From: an uncultured Clostridia bacterium
Lineage (GTDB): Bacteria; Bacillota; Clostridia; Christensenellales; Borkfalkiaceae
Direction: 5' to 3'
Length of the DNA stretch: 64,000 nt
NCBI GenBank assembly: GCA_934272745.1
Contig: CAKQSI010000004.1
Location: 1 to 64,000, forward strand
The translations under genes were made by a program, and so were the position numbers. The notes beneath the pieces were generated by a model. That model saw nothing but the letters and a program-made list of their open reading frames with translations, was not told the origin of the DNA and ran no database searches. Position 1 is the stretch's first letter. Every line of letters begins with the position of its first letter. This document shows positions 41,563-50,167 of the stretch, piece after piece.

Positions 41563-43413
41563 TTGGAAAGACTTAGAGAAAACAAAGCGTTCGGAAGGGC
41601 ATATTTAAAGTACGGGGCAAAATTCGTTTCGGACGGGAAAGCCGTCCGTTTTACCGTGTATGCGCCGCATGCGGATACCGTCAGCGTGGTGGGGGATTTC
41701 AACGATTGGGATCCCGCAAAAAACGTCATGCAAAAACAGGGGACGGATTTCACTTTGACCGTGCCCGGTCTTAAGGTGTACGATAATTATAAATATTGCG
41801 TCACGCACGGCGGAAGATCGGTACTCAAAGCCGATCCTTACGCTTTCCATGCCGAAACCGCGCCCGAGACCGCTTCTAAAATCTACGACCTTTCCGGGTT
41901 TTTGTGGGAGGACGAAGCGTATTTCAAGGCGCTGAAGCAAAACCCGCCTTATCATCGCCCCATGAACATTTACGAGGTACATCTCGGCTCGTTCAGAAAA
42001 AAAGCGAACGGCGACCCCTATTCCTACCGCGAACTTGCTAAAATTCTGCCGGATTACGTCGTCAAAATGGGGTATACGCATATCGAACTTCTGCCGGTAT
42101 CGGAGTTTCCGTTCGACGGCAGCTGGGGATATCAGGTGACCGGTTATTTTGCCGTGACGTCGCGCTTCGGCACGCCGCACGACTTTATGTATTTTATCAA
42201 CGAATGTCATAAAAAGGGGATCGGCGTCATTTTAGACTGGGTGCCGGCACATTTTCCCAAGGACGAGTTCGGACTTTACGAGTTTGACGGAACTCCTCTT
42301 TACGAAAGCGGCAGGGCGGACCTAAGGGAGCACAAAAGCTGGGGAACGATGCGGTTTGACTACGGCAATCCTTATGTGTGCGATTTTCTGACCTCTTCCG
42401 CAATGTTTTATTTTGAAAACTACCATATCGACGGGATCCGCGTGGACGCGGTCGCTTCCATGTTGTACCTCGATTACGATAAAAAACCGGGCGAATGGGT
42501 TCCCAACCGTTACGGCGACAATAAGAATCTGGAAGCCATCGAGTTTTTGAAAGCGCTCAACGAAACGGTGTTTTCCGCCTATCCTTACGCGCTGATGATC
42601 GCGGAAGAATCCACGGCGTTTCCCTCGGTCACCAAGCCGACCTATCTCGGTGGACTGGGGTTCAACTTCAAGTGGAATATGGGCTGGATGAACGACATGC
42701 TTTCGTATATGGAAACCGATCCGTTGTTCCGGAAAGGCGTACACAACAAGTTGACCTTTTCCATGTGTTATGCGTTTTCGGAAAACTTTGTGTTGCCGCT
42801 TTCGCACGATGAGGTGGTGCACGGAAAGCGTTCTCTGCTCGATAAAATGCCGGGCAGTTATGAAGATAAATTTGCTTCGCTCCGCGCGTTTTATGCGTTT
42901 ATGGCGGCGCACCCCGGCAAAAAACTATTGTTTATGGGCGGGGAATTCGGTCAGTTTAAGGAATGGAACTATAAAGAGGGGCTGGAGTTTTTCCTGACCA
43001 GGTACGAAAAACATAAAAAGTTGCAGACCTACGTCAGAGATCTCAACTTTTTCTATAAAGACAATCCGCCGATGTACGAGATCGACGATTCCTGGCAAGG
43101 ATTTACCTGGCTGATCGTAGACGACGCGGACAGCAACGCGGTCGCGTTCGAACGTACCGATTACGCGGGCGATAAAGTGATTGCGGTTATCAGTTTTTCG
43201 GGTTCGACGCGCAAAGATTACTGGATTAAAACGGGGAAAGGAAAGTTTTCCGTTGTCCTCAATTCCGACGCGAAAAAATACGGCGGAAGCGGAATACTTA
43301 AAAAACGTTCCTTTACGGCGAAGAAAAAATCCGACGGTAATTATTATATTTCCGTCGATCTGCCGCCGCTTACCGCCCTGTATCTCAAAAAAATCCTCAA
43401 AACGAAGGAGTAA
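41563..43413 (+). CDS. glgB: 1,4-alpha-glucan branching enzyme
   Basis: 616 residues from a TTG at 41563, eight bases after AAGGAG (41549-41554); the GTG at 41554 overlaps that site. A CBM48 domain (about 15-105, YAPHADTVSVVGDFNDWDP) leads to a GH13 barrel with catalytic D295 (GIRVDAVASML), E348 (IAEEST) and D416 (LSHDEV), and a C-terminal beta domain. It lacks the extra N1 domain of E. coli GlgB, as is usual for the shorter Gram-positive form. It makes alpha-1,6 branches in glycogen. First gene of glgBCDAP. Confidence 0.96.
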   Translation: MERLRENKAFGRAYLKYGAKFVSDGKAVRFTVYAPHADTVSVVGDFNDWDPAKNVMQKQGTDFTLTVPGLKVYDNYKYCVTHGGRSVLKADPYAFHAETAPETASKIYDLSGFLWEDEAYFKALKQNPPYHRPMNIYEVHLGSFRKKANGDPYSYRELAKILPDYVVKMGYTHIELLPVSEFPFDGSWGYQVTGYFAVTSRFGTPHDFMYFINECHKKGIGVILDWVPAHFPKDEFGLYEFDGTPLYESGRADLREHKSWGTMRFDYGNPYVCDFLTSSAMFYFENYHIDGIRVDAVASMLYLDYDKKPGEWVPNRYGDNKNLEAIEFLKALNETVFSAYPYALMIAEESTAFPSVTKPTYLGGLGFNFKWNMGWMNDMLSYMETDPLFRKGVHNKLTFSMCYAFSENFVLPLSHDEVVHGKRSLLDKMPGSYEDKFASLRAFYAFMAAHPGKKLLFMGGEFGQFKEWNYKEGLEFFLTRYEKHKKLQTYVRDLNFFYKDNPPMYEIDDSWQGFTWLIVDDADSNAVAFERTDYAGDKVIAVISFSGSTRKDYWIKTGKGKFSVVLNSDAKKYGGSGILKKRSFTAKKKSDGNYYISVDLPPLTALYLKKILKTKE

Positions 43414-43417
43414 ATAT

Positions 43418-44617
43418 ATGATAAGAAAGAAACAATGTATCGCGATGTTGCTTGCGGGCGGGCAGGGCAGCAGGCTGTACTCTCTGACCACAAAGATCGC
43501 AAAACCCGCGGTTTCGTTCGGCGGGAAGTACAGAATTATCGACTTTACGCTGTCCAACTGCATCAATTCGGGCATCGATACGGTGGGCGTATTGACGCAG
43601 TATCAGCCGCTGATTCTCAACGACTACATCGGTAACGGGCAGCCGTGGGACCTCGACCGCGCGTACGGCGGCGTGCATATTCTGTCGCCCTATCAGGCGA
43701 AAGAGGGTTCCAGATGGTATCTCGGCACGGCAAACGCCATTTACCAGAACCTGCATTTTATCCGCCAGTTCCAACCGGAATACGTCCTCATTCTTTCGGG
43801 CGATCATATTTACAGCATGGATTATTCGGCAATGCTTCGCCGCGCGATCAAGTCGGACGCGGCTTGCACCATCGCCGCGATCGAAGTGGATATCGGCGAG
43901 GCTTCCCGTTTCGGTATCCTGAACGTCAACGAAGACGACTCCATTTACGAGTTTGAAGAAAAACCCAAGCAGCCGAAAAGCAATCTGGCTTCCATGGGAA
44001 TCTACATTTTTAAAACGCAGAAACTTTACGATTATCTGGAAGCGGACAACCGCGACCCGGATTCTTCCAAAGACTTCGGTAAAAACGTCATTCCCGCCAT
44101 GCTGAAAGCGGGCGAAAAGATGATGGCGTACCGTTTCTCCGGATACTGGAAAGACGTAGGGACCATTCAGTCTTTGTGGCAGGCGAACCGCGATCTTCTG
44201 GGGGACGCGCCCGCTTACGACGTGAGCCGTGCGGACTGGAAAATTCATTCCAGAAACCCCATTTCGCCCCCGCATTACGTCGGTAAACACGCCAAAATTA
44301 CCGACAGCATCGTCATCGGCGGCAGCCGGATCGACGGCGTGGTGGAAGACTCGGTTCTCGGCAGCGACGTTGTTGTAAAGCGCGGCGCGGTGGTAAAAAA
44401 CAGCGTGATTATGAACGGTACCGTCATCGGAGAGGGCGCCAAGGTGGAATGTTCCATTCTGGACGAAAACGTCACCGTCGGCGCGAAAGCCGTCATCGGC
44501 GAAGATAACGACGGGTCGAAGATTGCCGTTGTCGGGCGTGACAGCGTGATCGCCGAGGGTGCCGCGGTCGAAGCGGGCGCCATTGTCGATCATTACGAAA
44601 GCAAGGAGGGCAACTGA
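43418..44617 (+). CDS. glgC: Glucose-1-phosphate adenylyltransferase
   Basis: 399 residues. A nucleotidyltransferase domain (1-270) with MLLAGGQGSRLYSLT, KPAVSFGGKYRIIDF and ILSGDHIYSMDY is followed by a left-handed beta-helix (about 290-390) with repeated hexapeptides. It makes ADP-glucose for glycogen. I start it at ATG 43418, eight bases after AAGGAG, because the N-terminal signature follows at once. It overlaps nothing and is followed by the paralogue glgD one base after its stop. Confidence 0.96.
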   Translation: MIRKKQCIAMLLAGGQGSRLYSLTTKIAKPAVSFGGKYRIIDFTLSNCINSGIDTVGVLTQYQPLILNDYIGNGQPWDLDRAYGGVHILSPYQAKEGSRWYLGTANAIYQNLHFIRQFQPEYVLILSGDHIYSMDYSAMLRRAIKSDAACTIAAIEVDIGEASRFGILNVNEDDSIYEFEEKPKQPKSNLASMGIYIFKTQKLYDYLEADNRDPDSSKDFGKNVIPAMLKAGEKMMAYRFSGYWKDVGTIQSLWQANRDLLGDAPAYDVSRADWKIHSRNPISPPHYVGKHAKITDSIVIGGSRIDGVVEDSVLGSDVVVKRGAVVKNSVIMNGTVIGEGAKVECSILDENVTVGAKAVIGEDNDGSKIAVVGRDSVIAEGAAVEAGAIVDHYESKEGN

Positions 44618-44618
44618 T

Positions 44619-45728
44619 ATGTCCGCACTCGGTATTATTTTTTCTAATATTCACGACGCGAACCTGCCCGAACTGACCGCAAGAAGAACCATGGGCAGCA
44701 TTCCTTTCGGCGGCAGATACCGTTTGATCGATTTTCCGCTTTCTTCCATGGTCAATTCCGGCATCACCAAAGTGGGCGTCATTACCAAAAACAACTATCA
44801 GTCGTTGATGGATCACGTCGGCAGCGGTAAAGACTGGGATCTTGCCCGCAAAAACGGCGGCGTGGTGCTGCTTCCTCCTTTCTTCTCCAATGAAAGCGGC
44901 AGCCTTTACGAAACCCGTCTGGAAGCGTTGAAAGGCATTTCCGGATTTTTGACCCATTCTTACGAAGAATACGTCGTCATGACCGATTGCGACTGCGTGT
45001 ATTCCATGGATTATAGTCCCGTTATCGAAGCGCATATCGAAAACGCGGCGGACGTCACCATGGTCTACCGCACGACGGCGGAAGTCAACGACGCGCACAG
45101 CCACGTCGTTCGTCTGGACGATGAGGGCAGAGTGACCGAAATTTTAAGCGGGGTCACGGGGCAGAGCAACAAAAAGCGCAATTATCTGCTCAATATTTTC
45201 GTGATGAAGAGGACTTTCCTCATCAACCTCATCAACGACGCCGTAACGCACGGCTATCACCACTTCCTGCAGGCGTTGACCAAGGGCAAACGCGGCATGC
45301 GGCTGTTCGGCTACCGTTACGACGGTTACGTATCCGTTGTCGATTCGATGATGGGATATTATAAAGCGAGTATGGAACTGCTGGACGAAAAAGTGCGCGA
45401 CGCGCTTTTCCACGAAAACGCCATTTATACCAAGGTGCGCGATTCCGCGCCTACCAAATACGGCAACTTCTCCGTGGTCGGCAATTCGCTGGTTGCGGAC
45501 GGCTGCATTATCGAGGGCGAAGTGGAAAACAGCATTCTGTTCCGCGGCGTGAAAGTCGGACGGGGATCCGTCGTCAAGAATTCTATTTTGATGCAGGACA
45601 CGCAGGTGCTGGAAAATGCCACCGTGAATTGCATTATTACCGATAAAAACGTGCTGGTAAAAGAACGCAGCGTTCTTTCCGGCAGTGACGAACATCCCTT
45701 CTATCTTGCTAAAAATGCAAGAGCATAA
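44619..45728 (+). CDS. glgD: Glucose-1-phosphate adenylyltransferase subunit GlgD
   Basis: 369 residues of the same fold as GlgC, with SALGIIFSNIHDANLPELTA in place of the GlgC nucleotide loop (GGxGSRL), and FGGRYRLIDFPLSSMVNSGI. The missing glycine-rich loop is normal for GlgD. In Firmicutes it forms a hetero-oligomer with GlgC and raises its activity; it is thought to have little activity alone. GGAGGG precedes the ATG at 44619, which lies one base after glgC. Confidence 0.95.
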   Translation: MSALGIIFSNIHDANLPELTARRTMGSIPFGGRYRLIDFPLSSMVNSGITKVGVITKNNYQSLMDHVGSGKDWDLARKNGGVVLLPPFFSNESGSLYETRLEALKGISGFLTHSYEEYVVMTDCDCVYSMDYSPVIEAHIENAADVTMVYRTTAEVNDAHSHVVRLDDEGRVTEILSGVTGQSNKKRNYLLNIFVMKRTFLINLINDAVTHGYHHFLQALTKGKRGMRLFGYRYDGYVSVVDSMMGYYKASMELLDEKVRDALFHENAIYTKVRDSAPTKYGNFSVVGNSLVADGCIIEGEVENSILFRGVKVGRGSVVKNSILMQDTQVLENATVNCIITDKNVLVKERSVLSGSDEHPFYLAKNARA

Positions 45729-45749
45729 ACTAAGGAGGTCTTAAATTTT

Positions 45750-47534
45750 ATGGCAGAAAAAACGTTGAAAAAGAGAACCGCCTCCGTAAAAGAGGAAAAA
45801 GTTTTGGAAAAAGCCGCCGAAAAAGCGGAAAAATCCGTAAAGAATACCGCTCCCGCCGCAAAAGCGGAAGCAAAACCTGCGGCTAAGAAAGTTGCTGCTA
45901 AAAAAGCGGCGCCCGCAGTGAAATCTGCACCCGCCGCGAAAGCGGAAGCAAAACCCGCCGCAGAAAAGAAGACTGCAAAAAAGCCGGCGGCAAAGACCGT
46001 TAAAGCGGCAACTCCGAAAGCCGCAAAACCGGCAGTTCCGGCAGCCGAAACGACCGTGGAAGTCGCCGCAAAAGAGATCGAAAAAATCGCTCCCGAAGTT
46101 ACGGTGACGCGCAAAAAACGCATTCTCTTCGCCGCTTCGGAATGCGCGCCTTTCTTTATGACCGGGGGACTTGCGGACGTCATCGGTTCGCTGCCCAAAG
46201 CGCTCGCAAAAGAGGGAGAGTTCGACGTGCGCGTCGTCTGCCCGCTGTATCAGGGAATGAAGCCCGAATACCGCGACAAGCTGACTTACGTCGAAAGTTT
46301 CAACGTTCCTCTTTCCTGGAGAAACCTTTACTGCGGCGTGTTCCGTTATGAAGAAGACGGCGTGGTGTATTATTTCGTCGATAACGAATACTATTTCAAG
46401 CGGGGCGGCTATTACGGCTTTTACGACGACGGAGAACGTTTTGCTTACTTCTCCAAAGCCGTTCTCGAAATGCTGCCGCATATCGACTTTATTCCGGACG
46501 TGTTGCATTGCAACGACTGGCAGACGGCGCTTTGTCCGATTTACCTCAAGACCAACTACGGCGCGCGTCCCGAATATCACGATATCAAGACGGTGTTTAC
46601 CATTCACAATATCGAATATCAGGGCAAGTATGACAGCGCCATTTTGGAAGACGTGTTCGGCATCGATTTCTCGTACACTTCCATGCTGGACTATGACGGC
46701 TGCACCAATCTGATGAAGGGCGCCATCGTCACGGCGGATAAGGTCACGACGGTCAGCCCGACCTATGCAAACGAGATTCAGGATAAATATTTCGCACACG
46801 GTCTGGAACACATTATTCGTTCCAACGCATACAAAATCACCGGGATATTGAACGGGATCGACGTGGCTTCGTACAATCCCGAAACCGATCCCTGCCTTTT
46901 TGCGCACTACAATGCCGACCATCCCGAAGGAAAGGCGACCTGTAAGGAAGAACTGCAAAAAATGCTCAATCTGCCCGTCCGCGACGTTCCGATGATCGGC
47001 ATGATCACCCGTCTGGTTTCGCACAAGGGCATCGATCTTATCCGCTGCGTTGCGGAAGAAATTATGCAGGAAGACGTACAGTTCGTTATGCTCGGTACGG
47101 GAGAGAGAGAATACGAGGACTTCTTCCGCGAACTCGCAGCAAGATACCCCGCAAAAATGGTGGCGATCACGGCGTTTAATCAGGATATGGCGCGCAAGAT
47201 CTATTCCGCAGCCGATCTTTATCTCATGCCGTCCAAGTCCGAACCGTGCGGGCTTTCGCAGATGATTGCCTGCCGCTACGGCGCGGTGCCCATTGTCCGC
47301 GAAACGGGCGGTTTGTACGACAGCATTCAGCCTTTCAACGAATGGGGCGGCAACGGCTATACCTTTGCAAGTTATAACGCGCACGATATGCTTTACGTCA
47401 TCAAAATGGCGGTACGCGATCATTTCAACGCGCCTCTTCGCGCGGCGCACCGCACCGCTGCAATGAAGTGCGACTTCTCGTGGACGCGCTCGGCAAAGGC
47501 TTACGAAGAAATGTACCATTCCTTGCTCGGGTAA
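45750..47534 (+). CDS. glgA: Glycogen synthase with Lys/Ala-rich N-terminal tail
   Basis: 594 residues. The GT5 domain begins near residue 123 (RILFAASECAPF), giving a core of about 470 residues, the normal GlgA size, with ADP-glucose and catalytic motifs such as SKSEPCGLSQMIACRYGAVP near the C-terminus. Residues 1-120 are a histone-H1-like tail of Ala, Lys, Pro and Glu (PAAKAEAKPAAKK) that family members lack. The usual KxGGL loop reads MTGGL, with Met where E. coli has the ADP-glucose-contacting K15. AGGAGG lies 15 bases before the ATG at 45750. It extends glucan chains using ADP-glucose. Confidence 0.95.
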   Translation: MAEKTLKKRTASVKEEKVLEKAAEKAEKSVKNTAPAAKAEAKPAAKKVAAKKAAPAVKSAPAAKAEAKPAAEKKTAKKPAAKTVKAATPKAAKPAVPAAETTVEVAAKEIEKIAPEVTVTRKKRILFAASECAPFFMTGGLADVIGSLPKALAKEGEFDVRVVCPLYQGMKPEYRDKLTYVESFNVPLSWRNLYCGVFRYEEDGVVYYFVDNEYYFKRGGYYGFYDDGERFAYFSKAVLEMLPHIDFIPDVLHCNDWQTALCPIYLKTNYGARPEYHDIKTVFTIHNIEYQGKYDSAILEDVFGIDFSYTSMLDYDGCTNLMKGAIVTADKVTTVSPTYANEIQDKYFAHGLEHIIRSNAYKITGILNGIDVASYNPETDPCLFAHYNADHPEGKATCKEELQKMLNLPVRDVPMIGMITRLVSHKGIDLIRCVAEEIMQEDVQFVMLGTGEREYEDFFRELAARYPAKMVAITAFNQDMARKIYSAADLYLMPSKSEPCGLSQMIACRYGAVPIVRETGGLYDSIQPFNEWGGNGYTFASYNAHDMLYVIKMAVRDHFNAPLRAAHRTAAMKCDFSWTRSAKAYEEMYHSLLG

Positions 47535-47664
47535 ATTTACGCGGACGCCGGCAGAAAATATCCGGCTTTGCAAATAGCAAGATGGCGGCGGATGCGCAGC
47601 GGCGCAAAAAAGCACGTAAGAAAAAGCGCAAAATCCGCAAATATCATAACAAATCAAAAGCGGA

Positions 47665-47691
47665 ACGCCGGAGAGAATTGCCCTCCGGCGT
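47665..47691. other. Hairpin in the glgA-glgP gap
   Basis: ACGCCGGAG (47665-47673) pairs with CTCCGGCGT (47683-47691) in the 195-base gap. No T run follows, so it is more likely a stability or partial-termination element than a full terminator. Confidence 0.5.
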
Positions 47692-47729
47692 TTCCGAGCG
47701 AATACGGGGACCTTACTTACGGAGGACGC

Positions 47730-50165
47730 ATGAAAGATAAACTTACCAAAAAAGAAGTCAAGACCATGATCGCCGGCAAACTCAGCCGTTATTACGGCAT
47801 TTCGCCCGCAGAGGCAAGCGCCGATCAGATGTACAAAGCCGTGGTGATGTGCATCCGCGATATGATGCTGGAAAAGCGGGAACGCTTTCATCAGGAAGTC
47901 AAAGCGGGCAGGAAAAAGCGCGTTTATTACCTTTGCATGGAATTTCTGCTTGGCAGATCGCTGAAAAACAGCGTGTATAATCTGGACGTTAAAAAGGCGT
48001 TTGAAAGCGCTTTGGCGGACTATAATTATACCTTAAACGACCTTTACGAAATGGAACCGGACGCAGGACTGGGCAACGGCGGACTCGGTCGTCTTGCCGC
48101 TTGCTTTATGGACGCGCTCGCAACCGGCGATTATCCCGCAATGGGGTATTCTATCCGCTACGATTACGGCCTGTTCAAACAAAAGATTGTGGACGGCTGG
48201 CAGACCGAATTGCCGGATATGTGGCTGCCCGGCGGAGAAGTGTGGCTGACCCAGCGGCAGGATAAGCGCTTTATCGTGCGTTTCGACGGCAGAGTGGAAG
48301 AAGAATGGACAGACGGCGGACTGAAGATCCATCAGGTGGACTGCAAGGAGGTCGAAGCCATTCCTTACGATATGATGATCTCCGGCGCGGACAGCAAGGC
48401 GGTTTCGGTACTGCGCCTGTGGCACGCGCGTAACCGTTCCAGTTTCGATATGAAGTCCTTTTCGGAAGGCGATTATATGCGCGCCATGCAGGACGATAAC
48501 GAAGCGGAATTGCTTTCCAAAGTCTTATACCCCTCCGATAACCATTCGGAAGGGAAGTCCCTGCGCTTAAAACAGCAATACTTTTTGGTTTCGGCGTCTA
48601 TTCAGAACATTTTCGCCGACCATAAGCACCGTTACGGCAGTCTGGATACCTTGCCGGATCTTGCGGCAATCCATATTAACGATACCCATCCGGCGCTTTG
48701 TATTCCCGAAATGATGCGTCTTTTGATGGATGAAAACGGCTATTCGTGGGAAAAGGCGTGGGATATCGTGGTGCGCACGGTGGCATATACCAACCACACC
48801 GTCATGAGCGAAGCGCTCGAAACCTGGAGCGAAGACCTCATCGAACGTCGCCTGCCGCGTATTTATTCCATCATTAAGGAAATCAACCAGCGCTTCTCCG
48901 CAGATATGTGGCATTTATACCCGGGCGACTGGGATAAAATCGAACGCATGAGCATCATGTCGCACGGCATGGTTCGCATGGCAAACCTGTCGGTCATCGG
49001 TTCGCACAGCGTCAACGGCGTTTCCGCTCTCCATACCGACATCATCAAAAACAGCATTTTCAAAGACTTCAACGACGTGTTCCCCGAACGGTTCACCAAC
49101 GTCACCAACGGGATCGCGCATCGCCGCTGGCTGTATCAGTCCAACCCGCGTCTTTCCGCGCTTTTAGACGAAACCATCGGTCACGGCTGGTATCTCGACG
49201 CGGAAAAACTGTCCGACTTCCATAAATTTGAAAACGACGCTTCGGTTCTCGAACGGCTGAATATCATCAAGGAACTGAACAAAGAAGATTTTGTTTCTTT
49301 TGCCGAAACAAAGAAGGGAATCAAGGGAATCGATCCCAAGAGCGTGTTTGACGTTCAGGCAAAGCGCCTGCACGAATATAAACGCCAGTTGATGAACGCC
49401 CTTCGCATCATTGCGGTCTACAACGACCTCAAGGATAATCCCGATCTCGACGTTCTGCCCAAGACCTATATTTTCGGGGCAAAGGCGGCTTCCGGTTACT
49501 TTATGGCAAAGCGCATCATTAAACTTTTATGGTGTCTTTCCGAAGAAATCAGAAAACAGCCCAAAATCCGCGAGAAACTCAACGTTGTGTATATGGAAGA
49601 CTACTGCGTGACCATGGCGGAAACGCTGATGCCGGCAACCGAGATCAGCGAGCAGATTTCACAAGCGGGGAAGGAAGCCAGCGGCACCGGCAACATGAAG
49701 TTTATGATCAACGGCGCGCTGACCATCGGCACGCTGGACGGCGCCAACGTCGAAATGCAGCAAGCCGTCGGCAAAGACAACATCTATATCTTCGGCATGA
49801 CTGCGGAAGAAGTGACCGATCTTTGGAATTCCGGCTATTCTTCCAGCAGATTTCTGCAGAACAATCCGCGCCTGAAACGAGCGGTAGAATCGCTTTCCCG
49901 CGGGTTCAACGGGGAGAGTTTTCAGGATATCGCAAACTACCTGTTGACTGCGTCGCCCATTGCCGACCCGTATATGTGTCTGGCGGATTTCGACGCGTAC
50001 GACGAAATGCAAAATCGCATTTCCAAGGAGTATCTCGACCGTACGCTGTGGGCGAAAAAGTCGCTGAGAAACATCGCTTCGTCCGGTATTTTCGCCGCCG
50101 ACCGCGCGATCAAGGAGTATGCGGAACGCATCTGGCATCTGGAATCGCTGAAAGATAAGGAGTAA
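47730..50165 (+). CDS. glgP: Glycogen/starch phosphorylase
   Basis: 811 residues, full length GT35 phosphorylase. Core pieces include GLGNGGLGRLAACFMDALA, MEFLLGRSLKNS, DTHPALCIPEMMRL and the PLP site EASGTGNMKFMINGAL, whose lysine is K657. It releases glucose-1-phosphate from glycogen. The ATG at 47730 has GGAGG nine bases upstream; upstream in-frame codons lie in the intercistronic region. It is encoded with the synthetic genes, as in Bacillus glgBCDAP. Confidence 0.97.
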   Translation: MKDKLTKKEVKTMIAGKLSRYYGISPAEASADQMYKAVVMCIRDMMLEKRERFHQEVKAGRKKRVYYLCMEFLLGRSLKNSVYNLDVKKAFESALADYNYTLNDLYEMEPDAGLGNGGLGRLAACFMDALATGDYPAMGYSIRYDYGLFKQKIVDGWQTELPDMWLPGGEVWLTQRQDKRFIVRFDGRVEEEWTDGGLKIHQVDCKEVEAIPYDMMISGADSKAVSVLRLWHARNRSSFDMKSFSEGDYMRAMQDDNEAELLSKVLYPSDNHSEGKSLRLKQQYFLVSASIQNIFADHKHRYGSLDTLPDLAAIHINDTHPALCIPEMMRLLMDENGYSWEKAWDIVVRTVAYTNHTVMSEALETWSEDLIERRLPRIYSIIKEINQRFSADMWHLYPGDWDKIERMSIMSHGMVRMANLSVIGSHSVNGVSALHTDIIKNSIFKDFNDVFPERFTNVTNGIAHRRWLYQSNPRLSALLDETIGHGWYLDAEKLSDFHKFENDASVLERLNIIKELNKEDFVSFAETKKGIKGIDPKSVFDVQAKRLHEYKRQLMNALRIIAVYNDLKDNPDLDVLPKTYIFGAKAASGYFMAKRIIKLLWCLSEEIRKQPKIREKLNVVYMEDYCVTMAETLMPATEISEQISQAGKEASGTGNMKFMINGALTIGTLDGANVEMQQAVGKDNIYIFGMTAEEVTDLWNSGYSSSRFLQNNPRLKRAVESLSRGFNGESFQDIANYLLTASPIADPYMCLADFDAYDEMQNRISKEYLDRTLWAKKSLRNIASSGIFAADRAIKEYAERIWHLESLKDKE

Positions 50166-50167
50166 CT

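Noticed and set aside
45741..47891. A 716-codon minus-strand frame opposite glgA
   Set aside because: Fully antisense to a conserved enzyme, low-complexity product, no recognisable domain.
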